From assembly GCA_036500765.1 (NCBI GenBank), contig DASYBM010000004.1, forward strand, positions 1,426,001-1,490,000: a stretch of DNA of 64,000 nucleotides. The letters run 5' to 3'. The notes under the pieces were generated by a model. The model was not told the DNA's origin. It did no database searches and saw only the letters and a program-made list of their open reading frames with translations. Of the stretch, positions 41,168 through 50,431 are shown one piece after another (positions within the stretch are counted from its first letter, which is position 1; each line of letters starts with the position of its first letter). The position numbers and the translations under genes are program-made. The stretch comes from Candidatus Sulfotelmatobacter sp. Lineage in GTDB: Bacteria > Acidobacteriota > Terriglobia > Terriglobales > Acidobacteriaceae.

Positions 41168-43225
41168 ATGGTTACAGCACCCTCAATTTTTCCGAAGGTG
41201 GAAGAAGAGCGGTATCTGGCACTGTTGCGTGCGGCGAATGCCATTGCCACCTCCAGCGACTGCACCGCTGCCTCCGACACGCTGGCCAAGAAACTGCACG
41301 AGGTCACCCCGTTTGACTTCCTGCACCTCGTTGCGTTTGACAAGGAGACGAACTCTCCTTGCTGGAGTGTATTGGAGGTAAACGGCAGACAAGTCGACGA
41401 GGCTTCAGCGGATGCCCCCTCTCTCGATGGCTCTCCTATACAACAGGCGCATATATCCGGCCAGACTTTGGTGACCGACGACTGGGGCCGAGAAGCGCGA
41501 TTTGGGAATTACGGGCTTTTCCTCGCCAAATTAGGCATTGCATCCACATGCACGCTGCCACTAACCAGGGGATCACGCCGGCTCGGAGCTCTCAGCTTCG
41601 GCCGCTTTTATCCGAATGCCTATGACGAAGAAGAAGTCCGTTTCCTCGGCCTCGCTAGCGATCAGATCGGCTTGGCAATTGACGCGGCTGTGAATTCCTT
41701 CTTGTCCCGGCGATCCGAGGAGCGCCTCAAACTCATTCTCGATCTGACCAATCAGGTAGTCTCCAGCCTGGAGTTTCACGATCTTCTTGTGAGTGCTTCC
41801 GCAAGCGTGCGTCGAGTGATGGGTTGTGATGCCGCAGCCGTGATGCTGGCGGATGCCGACGGTACCCATTTGCGTGTGCACGCGCTCGACTATCCCGATA
41901 GCCGCGGGATATTTGTGGAAGGCGACCGGGTCCCAATCGAGGGCACCATGCCTGGGAACTCGTTCAAAACCGGCAAGCCCATCGTTGTGAATCGTTTGAA
42001 CCAAGCCGAGATGCCGTCGGAGATGTATGCCAAGGCGACTGGGGAAGGCCTGAATTCCTTCTGTGACCTGCCATTGATCAGCAAGAGTCGGTTGCTCGGA
42101 GTTCTGGCAGTCGCAAAGCGCGAAGAGAACGCGTTTGACGACGAGGAAGTCGCATTCCTGCTTCAGGTAGCGAATCAATTAGCAATCGGCGTGGAGAACG
42201 CGCTCAATTACAAACAAATCGCCGAGCTGACTGAAAAACTCGCCCAGGAAAAGTTATATCTCGAGGACGAGATTCGCGGTGAGATGGACTTCGAAGGAAT
42301 TGTGGGCCAGAGTTCAGCCCTTCGCCATCTGTTGAATCTAGTAGAAACCGTCGCTCCCAGCGACTCCACCGTATTGTTGTTGGGCGAAACTGGCACGGGA
42401 AAAGAGCTGATCGCGCGGGCTATCCACGAGCGCAGCAAACGCAAAGATCGAACCTTTGTGAAGCTGAATTGTGCTGCGATCCCCACTGGACTTCTGGAAA
42501 GCGAACTCTTCGGACATGAACGAGGCGCGTTCACCGGTGCGATATCGCAGAAGGTCGGCCGCCTCGAACTGGCTGATCGTGGTTCTTTATTTCTGGACGA
42601 GGTGGGAGACATTCCGATTGAGATTCAGCCAAAACTATTGCGCGCTCTACAAGAGCAGGAGTTCGAACGACTGGGCAGCACTCATACCAAGAAGGTGAGT
42701 GTCCGGCTGGTCGCGGCAACCAACCGTGATCTGGAAAAGATGATCGCGAACCGCGAGTTTCGTGAAGACCTTTTTTATCGACTAAACGTCTTTCCCATTC
42801 GCATCCCGCCCCTGCGGGAACGGCCCGACGACATTCCGCTCCTGGTGCGCTATTTCACGCAGAAATATGCCCGACGTATGGAAAAGCAAATCGAGTCTAT
42901 TCCCGCCGCTGCGATGAAAAGGCTTGCCGCGTGGCACTGGCCGGGAAATATTCGCGAACTGGAGAACTTCATCGAGCGTTCGGTAATTCTGACCCACGGC
43001 CCTGCCCTTCAGGCACCGATTGCCGAACTAGGCGGCAATGGCAAAGTCGCTGCTGTGCCCGGCACGCGTGACGCCGACGAGCGCAACGAAATTGTACGCA
43101 TCCTCAAAGACACCAACGGCCGTGTCGCCGGTCCCCAGGGCGCCGCCGCTCGCATAGGCATCAAGCGGACGACCTTGATTTCCCGCATGAAGAAACTCGG
43201 AATCGACTCTCGCAGAATCTCCTAA
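41168..43225 (+). CDS. Sigma54-dependent activator with two GAF domains (FhlA-like)
   Basis: 685 residues. Two GAF sensory domains (about 20-190 and 205-360) precede a AAA+ sigma54-interaction domain with Walker A GETGTGKE (406-413), the sigma54-contacting loop GAFTGA (453-458), Walker B LFLDEVGDIP and an arginine-finger region FREDLFYRLNVFPIRIPPLRER. A Fis-type helix-turn-helix ends the protein (AAARIGIKRTTLISRMKKLGI). It should bind upstream DNA, hexamerise and remodel the RNA polymerase-sigma54 closed complex using ATP. The GAF domains may sense a small molecule or redox state. There is no receiver domain, so it is not a response regulator. I use ATG 41168, since upstream in-frame sequence is not conserved-looking. 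Targets: see the promoter at 43399. Confidence 0.92.
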   Translation: MVTAPSIFPKVEEERYLALLRAANAIATSSDCTAASDTLAKKLHEVTPFDFLHLVAFDKETNSPCWSVLEVNGRQVDEASADAPSLDGSPIQQAHISGQTLVTDDWGREARFGNYGLFLAKLGIASTCTLPLTRGSRRLGALSFGRFYPNAYDEEEVRFLGLASDQIGLAIDAAVNSFLSRRSEERLKLILDLTNQVVSSLEFHDLLVSASASVRRVMGCDAAAVMLADADGTHLRVHALDYPDSRGIFVEGDRVPIEGTMPGNSFKTGKPIVVNRLNQAEMPSEMYAKATGEGLNSFCDLPLISKSRLLGVLAVAKREENAFDDEEVAFLLQVANQLAIGVENALNYKQIAELTEKLAQEKLYLEDEIRGEMDFEGIVGQSSALRHLLNLVETVAPSDSTVLLLGETGTGKELIARAIHERSKRKDRTFVKLNCAAIPTGLLESELFGHERGAFTGAISQKVGRLELADRGSLFLDEVGDIPIEIQPKLLRALQEQEFERLGSTHTKKVSVRLVAATNRDLEKMIANREFREDLFYRLNVFPIRIPPLRERPDDIPLLVRYFTQKYARRMEKQIESIPAAAMKRLAAWHWPGNIRELENFIERSVILTHGPALQAPIAELGGNGKVAAVPGTRDADERNEIVRILKDTNGRVAGPQGAAARIGIKRTTLISRMKKLGIDSRRIS

Positions 43226-43278
43226 CCAAGTCAGCTCTGCTCTCGAGCCGCCCGAAACTCCTGGCGGACTTGCTCAAC

Positions 43279-43327
43279 TGTCGCCGGGCTCGACAACTGT
43301 CGAAACCTGAGTCGACACTTTTCGACA
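43279..43327 (+). promoter_or_regulatory. Putative activator binding array upstream of the sigma54 promoter
   Basis: Hexamers TGTCGc (43279), TCGACA (43290), TGTCGA (43298), TCGACA (43312) and TCGACA (43322) form two inverted pairs: TCGACAACTGTCGA (43290-43303) and TGTCGA-N8-TCGACA (43298-43317). They lie about 70-120 bases upstream of the -24 box, the usual range for enhancer sites of sigma54 activators. Confidence 0.6.
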
Positions 43328-43398
43328 TTCCCACCCCGCCCATTTTTTCTTTCCGATCTTTTTCTGCTACTTACGCGAAACGCGGAACTGAACTCGTT

Positions 43399-43414
43399 TG
43401 GCACGCGCCTTGCA
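43399..43414 (+). promoter_or_regulatory. Sigma54 (-24/-12) promoter, full consensus
   Basis: TGGCAC (43399-43404), five bases, TTGCA (43410-43414) matches the sigma54 consensus TGGCAC-N5-TTGC(A/T) exactly. The expected start is about 43424-43425, shortly before ATG 43442. The activator gene directly upstream encodes GAFTGA, so the two parts fit. It should drive the downstream STAS, sigma-like and RND genes. Confidence 0.8.
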
Positions 43415-43441
43415 TTTACCTGGAGCAGGACGAATCAGCCA

Positions 43442-43729
43442 ATGTTCAGGATTTCCATCGTCGACACGCCAAGCCGTCGGACATTGGTTCTGGAAGGGAC
43501 TCTTGTCCGTCCATGGACCACCGAGGTTGAAAGTGCCTGGAAACGTGCCGGGGCGGAGCTCGAGGGCCGGAAGCTGGCCATCGACCTTAAGAACGTGACG
43601 CTCATTGATCGGGACGGGGAAAACACACTCTTGCGGCTGATGGAAGATGGCGCCAAGTTTTTCTGCCGGGACGTCCTTACGAAACATGTGTTGAGACAGT
43701 TGGCCCGAAGATGCGGGTGCACGCCTTGA
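43442..43729 (+). CDS. STAS-domain-like small protein
   Basis: 95 residues with the STAS beta-alpha order: TLVLEGTLVRPWTTEVESAWKRAGAELEGRKLAIDLKNVTLIDRDGENTLLRLMEDGAKFFCRD, the core 'LAIDLKNVTLIDRDG' sitting where anti-sigma antagonists carry their phosphorylatable Ser/Thr. Here the position after VTLID is Arg-Asp-Gly, so phosphorylation as in SpoIIAA is doubtful. STAS proteins regulate anti-sigma factors or anion transporters. This gene is the first after the sigma54 promoter and is followed 69 bases later by a sigma-like protein, suggesting partner control, which is inference. Confidence 0.7.
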   Translation: MFRISIVDTPSRRTLVLEGTLVRPWTTEVESAWKRAGAELEGRKLAIDLKNVTLIDRDGENTLLRLMEDGAKFFCRDVLTKHVLRQLARRCGCTP

Positions 43730-43797
43730 ACCATCAAGGGTATCGATTTCCACGCTCCGGCGACTATCTACCAGACGACGAGATGATGGAGGTGCAA

Positions 43798-44445
43798 ATG
43801 TTCGGCGCAAGCAAAATGAGAAACCAACAACCGTCGCCGTATGCAACCAGGGCAGACTTTTGCCAGGTTTTCCAGAAGGATATGAACCGCTTGTATCTAT
43901 TGTCGTTGTTGCTGACGGCGGATGCCACGATGGCTGAGCAATGTTTCGTCGGTGGCCTGCACATCGCTCAGGAGGGAAATCCAGTTTTCAAAGAGTGGGC
44001 AGAATCCTGGGCACGGCGCGCCATCATCTTAAATGCGATTCGAATGGTCCGGCCAGGAACGATCCGCCCAGGAATGGCCGGCAAACAAGCGGCCTCAGGC
44101 GATACATCCCTCGCGGCTGGCAGCGGGGGCAGCGAAATGCTGGCCGCGCCTGCGGAAATCGCCCGCATCGTTGCACTTCCAGCGAGCGAGCGCTTTGTGT
44201 TCGTCATGTCCGTGCTCGAACACTACACGGATCAGGATTGCTCACTTCTGCTCGGCTGCACCCGCGGCGATGTGACCGCGGCGAGGACCAGGGCCTTGCA
44301 ACAAATCCAGGAGTCGGCTGATGTCCACGCCGATCTCCACGGTAATGCTCGTCAAGAGTCGGCGAGGACGTACGAGGATTCCCGGCACGACGGCGCCAAA
44401 TCGGCACCCCAACCGGACGCTATTCCACTCGGCGCTTCGGCGTAG
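43798..44445 (+). CDS. Sigma-factor-like protein (divergent ECF-type)
   Basis: 215 residues. N-terminal FCQVFQKDMNRLYLLSLLLTADATMAEQCFVGGL resembles a sigma region 2 helix pair (the D.nrLY.LA..LT.D...AE.cf form). LPASERFVFVMSVLEHYTDQDCSLLLGCTRGDVTAARTRALQQI matches sigma region 4.2 helix-turn-helix spacing. Between them is a Gly/Ser-rich linker. Region 2.4/2.3 aromatic promoter-melting residues are weak, so it may be an anti-sigma-like or degenerate regulator rather than a full sigma factor. I choose ATG 43798 because GGAGGT precedes it by 4 bases; ATGs at 43783 and 43786 are in frame. Placed between the STAS gene and the efflux genes. Confidence 0.65.
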   Translation: MFGASKMRNQQPSPYATRADFCQVFQKDMNRLYLLSLLLTADATMAEQCFVGGLHIAQEGNPVFKEWAESWARRAIILNAIRMVRPGTIRPGMAGKQAASGDTSLAAGSGGSEMLAAPAEIARIVALPASERFVFVMSVLEHYTDQDCSLLLGCTRGDVTAARTRALQQIQESADVHADLHGNARQESARTYEDSRHDGAKSAPQPDAIPLGASA

Positions 44446-44492
44446 CGTCAAGACTTTCTCACCATAAGGCTTTGCACCTAACGAGGATGAAA

Positions 44493-45689
44493 ATGAAAAC
44501 GATTCTGAAGGCTCACGTTATTTTTCGCGGTTGGTATCTGACGCTGGCGCCGGCAATCCTGGCTCTGTTGACGACGGCGGGCTGCGACCGAGGCAAAGTT
44601 CAGGCAGCGCCACCCGCTATGCAGGCGCCTCTGGTTACGGTAGTGAAGGCGACAGCGCAAGACGTCCCTCGTTACCTGGATGAGATTGGCAGGAACGCCG
44701 CTTTCGAATCGGTCACCGTCACACCGCAAGTGGGCGGACGCATCGTCGAGCGTCATTTTCAAGACGGCGACAATCTCAAGCGCGGGCAACTCTTGTTCGT
44801 GATCGATCCTCGCCCCTACAAGGCCCAGGTCGATGCTGCGCAAGCGACCCTTGCGCAGACGAAGGCCGCGCTTGATCTTGCCCGGATCCAATTCGCGCGC
44901 GACGAAGAGGTCATCGGCGAGCGGGCGATTTCTAAACAGGATTACGACACCAAGAAGAATGCCGTGGATGTCGATCAAGCCCAGGTGGAGGCTGCGCAGG
45001 CAGCTTTGGAAACCGCCCAGCTTAACTTTGAGTACTGCTACATTCACTCTCCGATCGACGGCCGGGCGGGAGCTCGCCTGGTCGATGTAGGAAACGTAGT
45101 GCAGGCGAACGCCTCATCGCTTCTGTCGATTCAACGCCTCGATCCGATTTACGCGAATTTCACCATTACCGAAGGAGATTTGCCGGCAGTTCAGAAACAG
45201 ATGTCGCGCGGGACTTTGAACGCGGCAATTCGGCTCCCTTCGGATGTGGAAGTCACGGCTAGAAGCGGCCGGGTCGAATTCCTCGACAACGCCGTCCAGA
45301 ACGGCAGTGGCACCGTTAATCTTCGCGCCACTCTGAGTAATTCCGACCATCATTTTTGGCCGGGCCAATTCGTCGACGTCAAGCTCGTGTTGTCCACAGA
45401 ACGGGCAGCCGTGTTGATTCCCAATCAGGCCACACAAATAAGCCAGCGCGGACCATTCGTCTACGTGGTGAAGTCCGATGACACAGCCGAGCTTAGGCCG
45501 GTCAAGTTAGGGCAGCGCCAGGGCGACCAGGTTGTCGTTACCGAGGGCGTCGCCGCAAACGAAAGGGTCGTGCTCGCCGGGCAAATGTTGATTCGGCCAG
45601 GCGGTAAAGTCCATGTCGATGGCAGCGCTGCCGCGCCGGCTTCGAACGCCAGCGGAAAGACCAGCCAGAATCCGGGAGGCCAGTCGTGA
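44493..45689 (+). CDS. RND efflux periplasmic adaptor (AcrA/MdtA family)
   Basis: 398 residues. A lipobox-like TTAGC (Cys about 31) makes lipid anchoring likely. The membrane-fusion core is complete: barrel-lipoyl start VTVVKATAQDVPRYLDEIG, lipoyl half VGGRIVERHFQDGDNLKRGQLLFVIDP, a coiled-coil hairpin (YKAQVDAAQATLAQTKAALDLARIQ...AISKQDYDTKKNAVDV), second lipoyl half YIHSPIDGRAGARLVDVGNVVQ and beta-barrel VNLRATLSN.DHHFWPGQFVDVKL. It bridges the inner-membrane pump to the outer-membrane channel. ATG 44493 has GAGG 6 bases upstream; ATG 44487 is in frame. The stop overlaps the pump gene start (GTGA). Confidence 0.93.
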   Translation: MKTILKAHVIFRGWYLTLAPAILALLTTAGCDRGKVQAAPPAMQAPLVTVVKATAQDVPRYLDEIGRNAAFESVTVTPQVGGRIVERHFQDGDNLKRGQLLFVIDPRPYKAQVDAAQATLAQTKAALDLARIQFARDEEVIGERAISKQDYDTKKNAVDVDQAQVEAAQAALETAQLNFEYCYIHSPIDGRAGARLVDVGNVVQANASSLLSIQRLDPIYANFTITEGDLPAVQKQMSRGTLNAAIRLPSDVEVTARSGRVEFLDNAVQNGSGTVNLRATLSNSDHHFWPGQFVDVKLVLSTERAAVLIPNQATQISQRGPFVYVVKSDDTAELRPVKLGQRQGDQVVVTEGVAANERVVLAGQMLIRPGGKVHVDGSAAAPASNASGKTSQNPGGQS

Positions 45690-48600
45690 ATCTCTCAGAA
45701 GTTTTCATTCGTCGTCCAGTTATGACGGTTGCCTTGACCGTCTCGGTGATCTTATTTGGCGTGGCGGCTTACTTTCGCTTGCCCGTGAGCGATTTGCCGG
45801 CCATTGACTACCCCGTCATCCAAGTGCAGGTGAATTATCCCGGCGCCACGCCAGAGACGATGGCCAACAACGTCGCCACGCCCCTCGAGCGCCAGTTCAT
45901 GCAGATTCCGGGCCTGGAACTAGTGACCTCGAATAATATCCAGGGACACTCCAGCTTCGTCCTGCAATTCGATTTGAATAAGAGCCTCGACGGCGCGGCA
46001 ACCGACGTGCAAGCTGCCATCACGCGAGCGTCCGGTCAGCTTCCCATCGATCTGCCCGCCCCTCCCACTTTCACCAAAACCAACCCCAATGACCAGCCGA
46101 TCATGTACATCGCGATGGTCAGCGATACCGCGACCGAGGGCCAGCTCTACGATTACGCCAACACTCAAGTCGGCGAGCGCATCAGCATTCTTCCCGGTGT
46201 AAGCCAGGTCGCAGTTTATGGCACCCAGTCGGCAGTAAGAATCAAGGCCGATCCCTCGAAGATGGCGGTGCGCAACATCACCCTCGAAGATCTGACCAAC
46301 GCGGTTAAGAACGGCACGTCATATACCGGCGCTGGACAATTCGATGGACCGCAGCGCAGCTTCCTGTTACAGCCCCAGGGTCAACTCACTACCGCCGAAC
46401 AATACGACGGACTCATCGTTGGACAAAGCAATGGCGCGCCGGTTTATCTGAAGGACGTAGCCGCCGCGAAGGACGGCTTGCAGGATGAACGCATCGACAT
46501 GCGCTTCTGGGTGCGCGGATATCCCCAACCGGGCGCGACCGTTGTGGTTGCCGTGTTTCGCCGCGCGGGCGTAAATGCAGTCGAGGTCGCCAACTCCGTG
46601 CGCGGTCTGCTTCCAACCATTCAGTCACAACTTCCCAGTTCCGTTCTGATTGTTCCAGCTTACGACCGTTCACAAACCATCGTGGGCGGAATCAAAGACG
46701 TGCAGACCACGCTTTACATCGCTTTCGTGCTGGTGGTCATGGTGATCTTTATCTTTCTCGGGCGCGCCACCGACACGATGATTCCTGCCGTCGCATTGCC
46801 TTTGTCGCTGCTGTTGACCTTCGTTGCGATGAAAGTTCTTGGTTACAGTCTCGACAATCTTTCATTGATGGCGTTAACGTTGGCCATCGGCTTCCTGGTG
46901 GATGACGCCATCGTGTTTCTCGAAAACACTGTGCGCCTCATGGAAGAAGGCCGCAACGCCTTCGACGCTTCTCTCGAATCGGCCAAAGAGATCAGCTTCA
47001 CCATCTTGGCCATGACCCTCTCTCTGGCTGCTGTCTTTATTCCGTTGGTGTTCATGAGCGGACTGATGGGGCGCATCTTCCGTGAGTTCTCAATCACCAT
47101 CGTGATCTCGATCCTGGCCAGCGGCATCGTCTCCCTCACGCTCACCCCGTTGATGACCTCACGGCTGCTCGGCAATCGCGGCGCGAATGCCAAGAAAACC
47201 TGGATGGAGCGCGTCTTCGGCGCCTTCGAACACCGCGTGTTGGATGTCTACGGACGCTACCTTTGGTTCTTCCTGCGCAATCGCTGGATCTCAGCCGCTG
47301 CCTGGGTCATCTGTCTGGCGGGAACGGCCTACCTGTTTTACATCGTGCCCAAGGCCTTCCTTCCTGTAGGCGACAGCTCGTTCATCCGCGGCGTGCTGGT
47401 GGCGCAGGAAGGTTCCTCGCCAGAACAAATGCACGCCTACCAAACCGAGGCTGAAAAGATTATGAAAGCGAATCCCGCGGTGCGCAGCACTTTCACCATG
47501 AGCGGGAACGCGCAGTTCCTCGGATCAAACCAGGCCTTCCTGATTGCATTTCTGAAAGATCCATCACAGCGCGCCCCCATTGCTCAAGTTGCAGGACAGC
47601 TGATGGGTGGAATCAGCGGCTCAATTCCGGGCGTGGTGGCTTTTCTCCAGCCGAATCCGGCTCTGGAAATCAGCACCGGCGCCACCGCCAACGCGCAGGG
47701 TCAATTTGCGTACGCTCTCTCCGGAATCGATCCGAACGAAGTCTATGCCACCGCCGGCAAATTGATGGCGAAGCTGCACGAGTATCCTGGATTCCTATTC
47801 GTCAACTCCGATCTCTACAACCACACCCCGAACTTGCAGGTCGACATTCTCCGCGATCAGGCGAAGTTGTACGGTGTGTCGGAAACCCGAATTCTTACTC
47901 TTCTGCACGATGCTTATTCACAGAACTACAGCTACCTCATCAAGAAAGCCACCGATCAGTACCAGGTGATCCTGGAAGTTGCCGATAACCAACGGTCTGC
48001 CCCGGAGGACTTAAGCAAGCTCTATATCAAAAGCGACGACGGCCAGAGAATGATTCCTCTCAGCGCCGTCACCAGTTCGCATGCCGTCATCGGGCCGCAG
48101 GCCGTTAACCATATCAATCAATTCACTAGTGTGACCATGTTCTTCAACCTGAAGCCCGGCTATGCGATTGGCCCCGCAACTCAGTTTGTGGATCAGACCG
48201 CAAAACAGATTCTGCCTCCTGGCATTCAAGGAGCGCTTCAGGGCGAAGCTCTCATTTTCCAGAACACAGTCTCCAATCTGGCCGTCCTGATGTTGGTGGC
48301 GGTATTCGTGATGTATGTGATCCTGGCAATTCTCTACGAGAGCTACCTGCATCCCATCACCGTGCTGTCGTCGCTACCGGTAGCGTTGCTCGGTGGCCTT
48401 TTAACACTGTGGCTGTTTCACGAGGAAGCTTCTCTCTACGCCTACATCGGCATGTTCATGCTGATGGGCATCGTGAAAAAGAACGGTATTATGATCGTCG
48501 ATTTTGCCGAACAGCGGGTTCGGCAGGGCATTGCCGCCAACCAGGCGATCCACGATGCCAGCATGGAGCGCTTCCGCCCGATCATGATGACCACTGCGGC

Positions 48601-48856
48601 AGCGCTGCTGGGCGCGCTGCCCATCGCACTCGGGTATGGTGCCGACGGTTCTTCCCGCCGCCCGCTCGGCCTGGTGGTGGTCGGCGGCCTGATCGTTTCG
48701 CAATTTATCACGCTGTTCGTGAGTCCGGCTATCTACCTTTATCTGGAAGAATTCCAGGAGAAGGTGCTGGATCGAGTGCCTTTTCTGCGCTCGACCCGCC
48801 AGCCCGCCGCAGTGGCGGTCCCGGGTTTCGCGCTACAGGAAGGAAGTGGAGATTAA
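45686..48856 (+). CDS. RND multidrug efflux pump (AcrB/MdtB, HAE1 family)
   Basis: 1056 residues: N-terminal helix after LSEVFIRRPVMTVALTVSVILFG, two large periplasmic portions, and twelve membrane helices. The proton-relay Asp pair in helix 4 is in LAIGFLVDDAIVFLEN; the helix 10 Lys in MGIVKKNGIMIVDFAEQ is also present. Length is normal. It expels hydrophobic or charged drugs and other small molecules from membrane or periplasm, powered by protons, as a trimer. GTG 45686 start overlaps the adaptor stop by 4 bases; the OMF gene follows. Substrate unknown. Expression probably comes from the sigma54 promoter 2.3 kb upstream. Confidence 0.95.
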   Translation: MNLSEVFIRRPVMTVALTVSVILFGVAAYFRLPVSDLPAIDYPVIQVQVNYPGATPETMANNVATPLERQFMQIPGLELVTSNNIQGHSSFVLQFDLNKSLDGAATDVQAAITRASGQLPIDLPAPPTFTKTNPNDQPIMYIAMVSDTATEGQLYDYANTQVGERISILPGVSQVAVYGTQSAVRIKADPSKMAVRNITLEDLTNAVKNGTSYTGAGQFDGPQRSFLLQPQGQLTTAEQYDGLIVGQSNGAPVYLKDVAAAKDGLQDERIDMRFWVRGYPQPGATVVVAVFRRAGVNAVEVANSVRGLLPTIQSQLPSSVLIVPAYDRSQTIVGGIKDVQTTLYIAFVLVVMVIFIFLGRATDTMIPAVALPLSLLLTFVAMKVLGYSLDNLSLMALTLAIGFLVDDAIVFLENTVRLMEEGRNAFDASLESAKEISFTILAMTLSLAAVFIPLVFMSGLMGRIFREFSITIVISILASGIVSLTLTPLMTSRLLGNRGANAKKTWMERVFGAFEHRVLDVYGRYLWFFLRNRWISAAAWVICLAGTAYLFYIVPKAFLPVGDSSFIRGVLVAQEGSSPEQMHAYQTEAEKIMKANPAVRSTFTMSGNAQFLGSNQAFLIAFLKDPSQRAPIAQVAGQLMGGISGSIPGVVAFLQPNPALEISTGATANAQGQFAYALSGIDPNEVYATAGKLMAKLHEYPGFLFVNSDLYNHTPNLQVDILRDQAKLYGVSETRILTLLHDAYSQNYSYLIKKATDQYQVILEVADNQRSAPEDLSKLYIKSDDGQRMIPLSAVTSSHAVIGPQAVNHINQFTSVTMFFNLKPGYAIGPATQFVDQTAKQILPPGIQGALQGEALIFQNTVSNLAVLMLVAVFVMYVILAILYESYLHPITVLSSLPVALLGGLLTLWLFHEEASLYAYIGMFMLMGIVKKNGIMIVDFAEQRVRQGIAANQAIHDASMERFRPIMMTTAAALLGALPIALGYGADGSSRRPLGLVVVGGLIVSQFITLFVSPAIYLYLEEFQEKVLDRVPFLRSTRQPAAVAVPGFALQEGSGD

Positions 48857-48860
48857 TCCC

Positions 48861-50339
48861 ATGAGTCGAACTATGAGTCGAACTATGAAGCACTTCTACA
48901 GCATTCTTCTTGTTCTCGCGATGTCTGCGCTTATCGGTTGCGCGGTCGGACCGAATTACAAGCGGCCGACCGTCAACGTTCCCGTCACCTATCGGGCCGC
49001 AGCGACTGACTCAACGCAAGCTACGAATCAAGATACGCAGTCTGAGCCGGCGAAACCAAAGCAGACAGAGAGCGCATCTTCCGCGCCATCGCTCGGTGAC
49101 GAGAAGTGGTGGCAGGTCTTCCAGGATCCTGAACTTCAAGGTTTGATCCGCACTGCCCTTAAGAACAACTACGACGTTCGTATTGCGGCCACGCGGGTTC
49201 TACAGGCGCAGGCGCAACTCGGAATCACGCGCGCCGATCAGCTTCCCTCGCTGAGCGCGGGCGGCAACATTACCAGTCAGCAGAGCCCCAAGCTCGGGCC
49301 AATTCCGGCTTATGAGCTCACGCAGGGAGAAGTCGTCGCATCGGCAGGATGGAACTTGGACTTCTGGGGGAAGTATCGTCGCGCCACTGAGGCCGCACGG
49401 GCCAATCTGCTGGCCAATGAGTGGGCTCAAAAAGAAGTCATCGCCACTCTGGTGGCCAACCTTGCGACTTCCTATTTTGAGCTGCGCCAACTCGACCTTG
49501 AGTTGGAGATCTCAAAGCGCACTTTGGGTTCACGGGGCGACTCCCTGAAGTTGACCCAAACCCTTGAGCAGCACGGAATCAATTCGCTCTTGGATGTGCG
49601 GCAATCTGAGCAGTTGGTCTACACGGCCGCTACCGAGGTCCCGGATTTCGAACGCCAGATTGCGCAACAGGAAAACGCTATCAGCATACTTCTGGGAAAC
49701 AATCCTGGCGATGTTGCTCGCGGTCTCCGACTGACCGAGCAACCGCACTCTCCGGATGTGCCCGCCGGACTTCCATCTTCGTTGCTGGAGCGGCGACCGG
49801 ACATCCGTGAAGCAGAGGCGAGTCTAATCGCCGCTAACGCCCAGATTGGCGTCGCGCGAGCAGCCTACTTCCCCCAGATCTCTCTTACCGGCAGCGCCGG
49901 TTATGAAAGTCCTGCGCTTACAAATCTCTTCACCAGCCCAGCCGGCGTGTGGAATCTCGCGGCTTCTTTGACTCAGCCGATCTTCGAGGGAGGCCGTCTC
50001 AAGTCCAACGTCAGGCTGGCTCAAGCGCAGCACGACCAGATGCTTTTGCAATATCAACAGACGATTCAAGGAGCCTTTCGCGATGTTTCCAATGCGCTGG
50101 TCGCGTATCAAAAGGATCGCGAATTCAGAATTCAGCAGGAACATCTGCTCGACTCGGCCCAGGATGCCGCGCGCTTATCGCAGGTCAGGTTCAAGGCCGG
50201 GACTACCGACTACCTGGAAGTGTTGACCAACGAGACTAATTCGTTCACGGCTGAACTGGGACTCGCTGAGGCGCAAGGCAACGAACTCGCCGCTCTCGTC
50301 CAAGTCTATCAAGCGCTTGGCGGAGGATGGCAACAATGA
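48861..50339 (+). CDS. Outer-membrane efflux channel lipoprotein (TolC/NodT family)
   Basis: 492 residues. Signal peptide with lipobox LIGC (Cys about 27), then AVGPNYKRP typical of NodT/OprM lipoproteins. Two outer-membrane efflux protein (OEP) repeats: DEKWWQVFQDPELQGLIRTALKNNYDVRIAATRVLQAQAQLG, then RRPDIREAEASLIAANAQIGVARAAYFPQISLTGSAG, and the helix end DYLEVLTNETN.FTAELGLAEAQGNELAALVQVYQALGGGW. It forms the trimeric exit duct for the pump above; the tripartite set is complete. The first residues MSRTMSRTM come from a 12-base tandem duplication (48861-48884), so the start could be ATG 48861, 48873 or 48885. Confidence 0.93.
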   Translation: MSRTMSRTMKHFYSILLVLAMSALIGCAVGPNYKRPTVNVPVTYRAAATDSTQATNQDTQSEPAKPKQTESASSAPSLGDEKWWQVFQDPELQGLIRTALKNNYDVRIAATRVLQAQAQLGITRADQLPSLSAGGNITSQQSPKLGPIPAYELTQGEVVASAGWNLDFWGKYRRATEAARANLLANEWAQKEVIATLVANLATSYFELRQLDLELEISKRTLGSRGDSLKLTQTLEQHGINSLLDVRQSEQLVYTAATEVPDFERQIAQQENAISILLGNNPGDVARGLRLTEQPHSPDVPAGLPSSLLERRPDIREAEASLIAANAQIGVARAAYFPQISLTGSAGYESPALTNLFTSPAGVWNLAASLTQPIFEGGRLKSNVRLAQAQHDQMLLQYQQTIQGAFRDVSNALVAYQKDREFRIQQEHLLDSAQDAARLSQVRFKAGTTDYLEVLTNETNSFTAELGLAEAQGNELAALVQVYQALGGGWQQ

Positions 50340-50431
50340 TTGCACTGAGATTGCGGTGACTGAGCATCGGAATCCTGAGTGCAGGAAGTTGTTGCCTTAG
50401 ACAACTCTCATGACACTTTATCGGCAATGTG

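Noticed and set aside
41212..41230. TGGCAC followed closely by TTGC as a second sigma54 promoter
   Set aside because: Only two bases separate the boxes instead of five, and the site lies inside the activator coding region.
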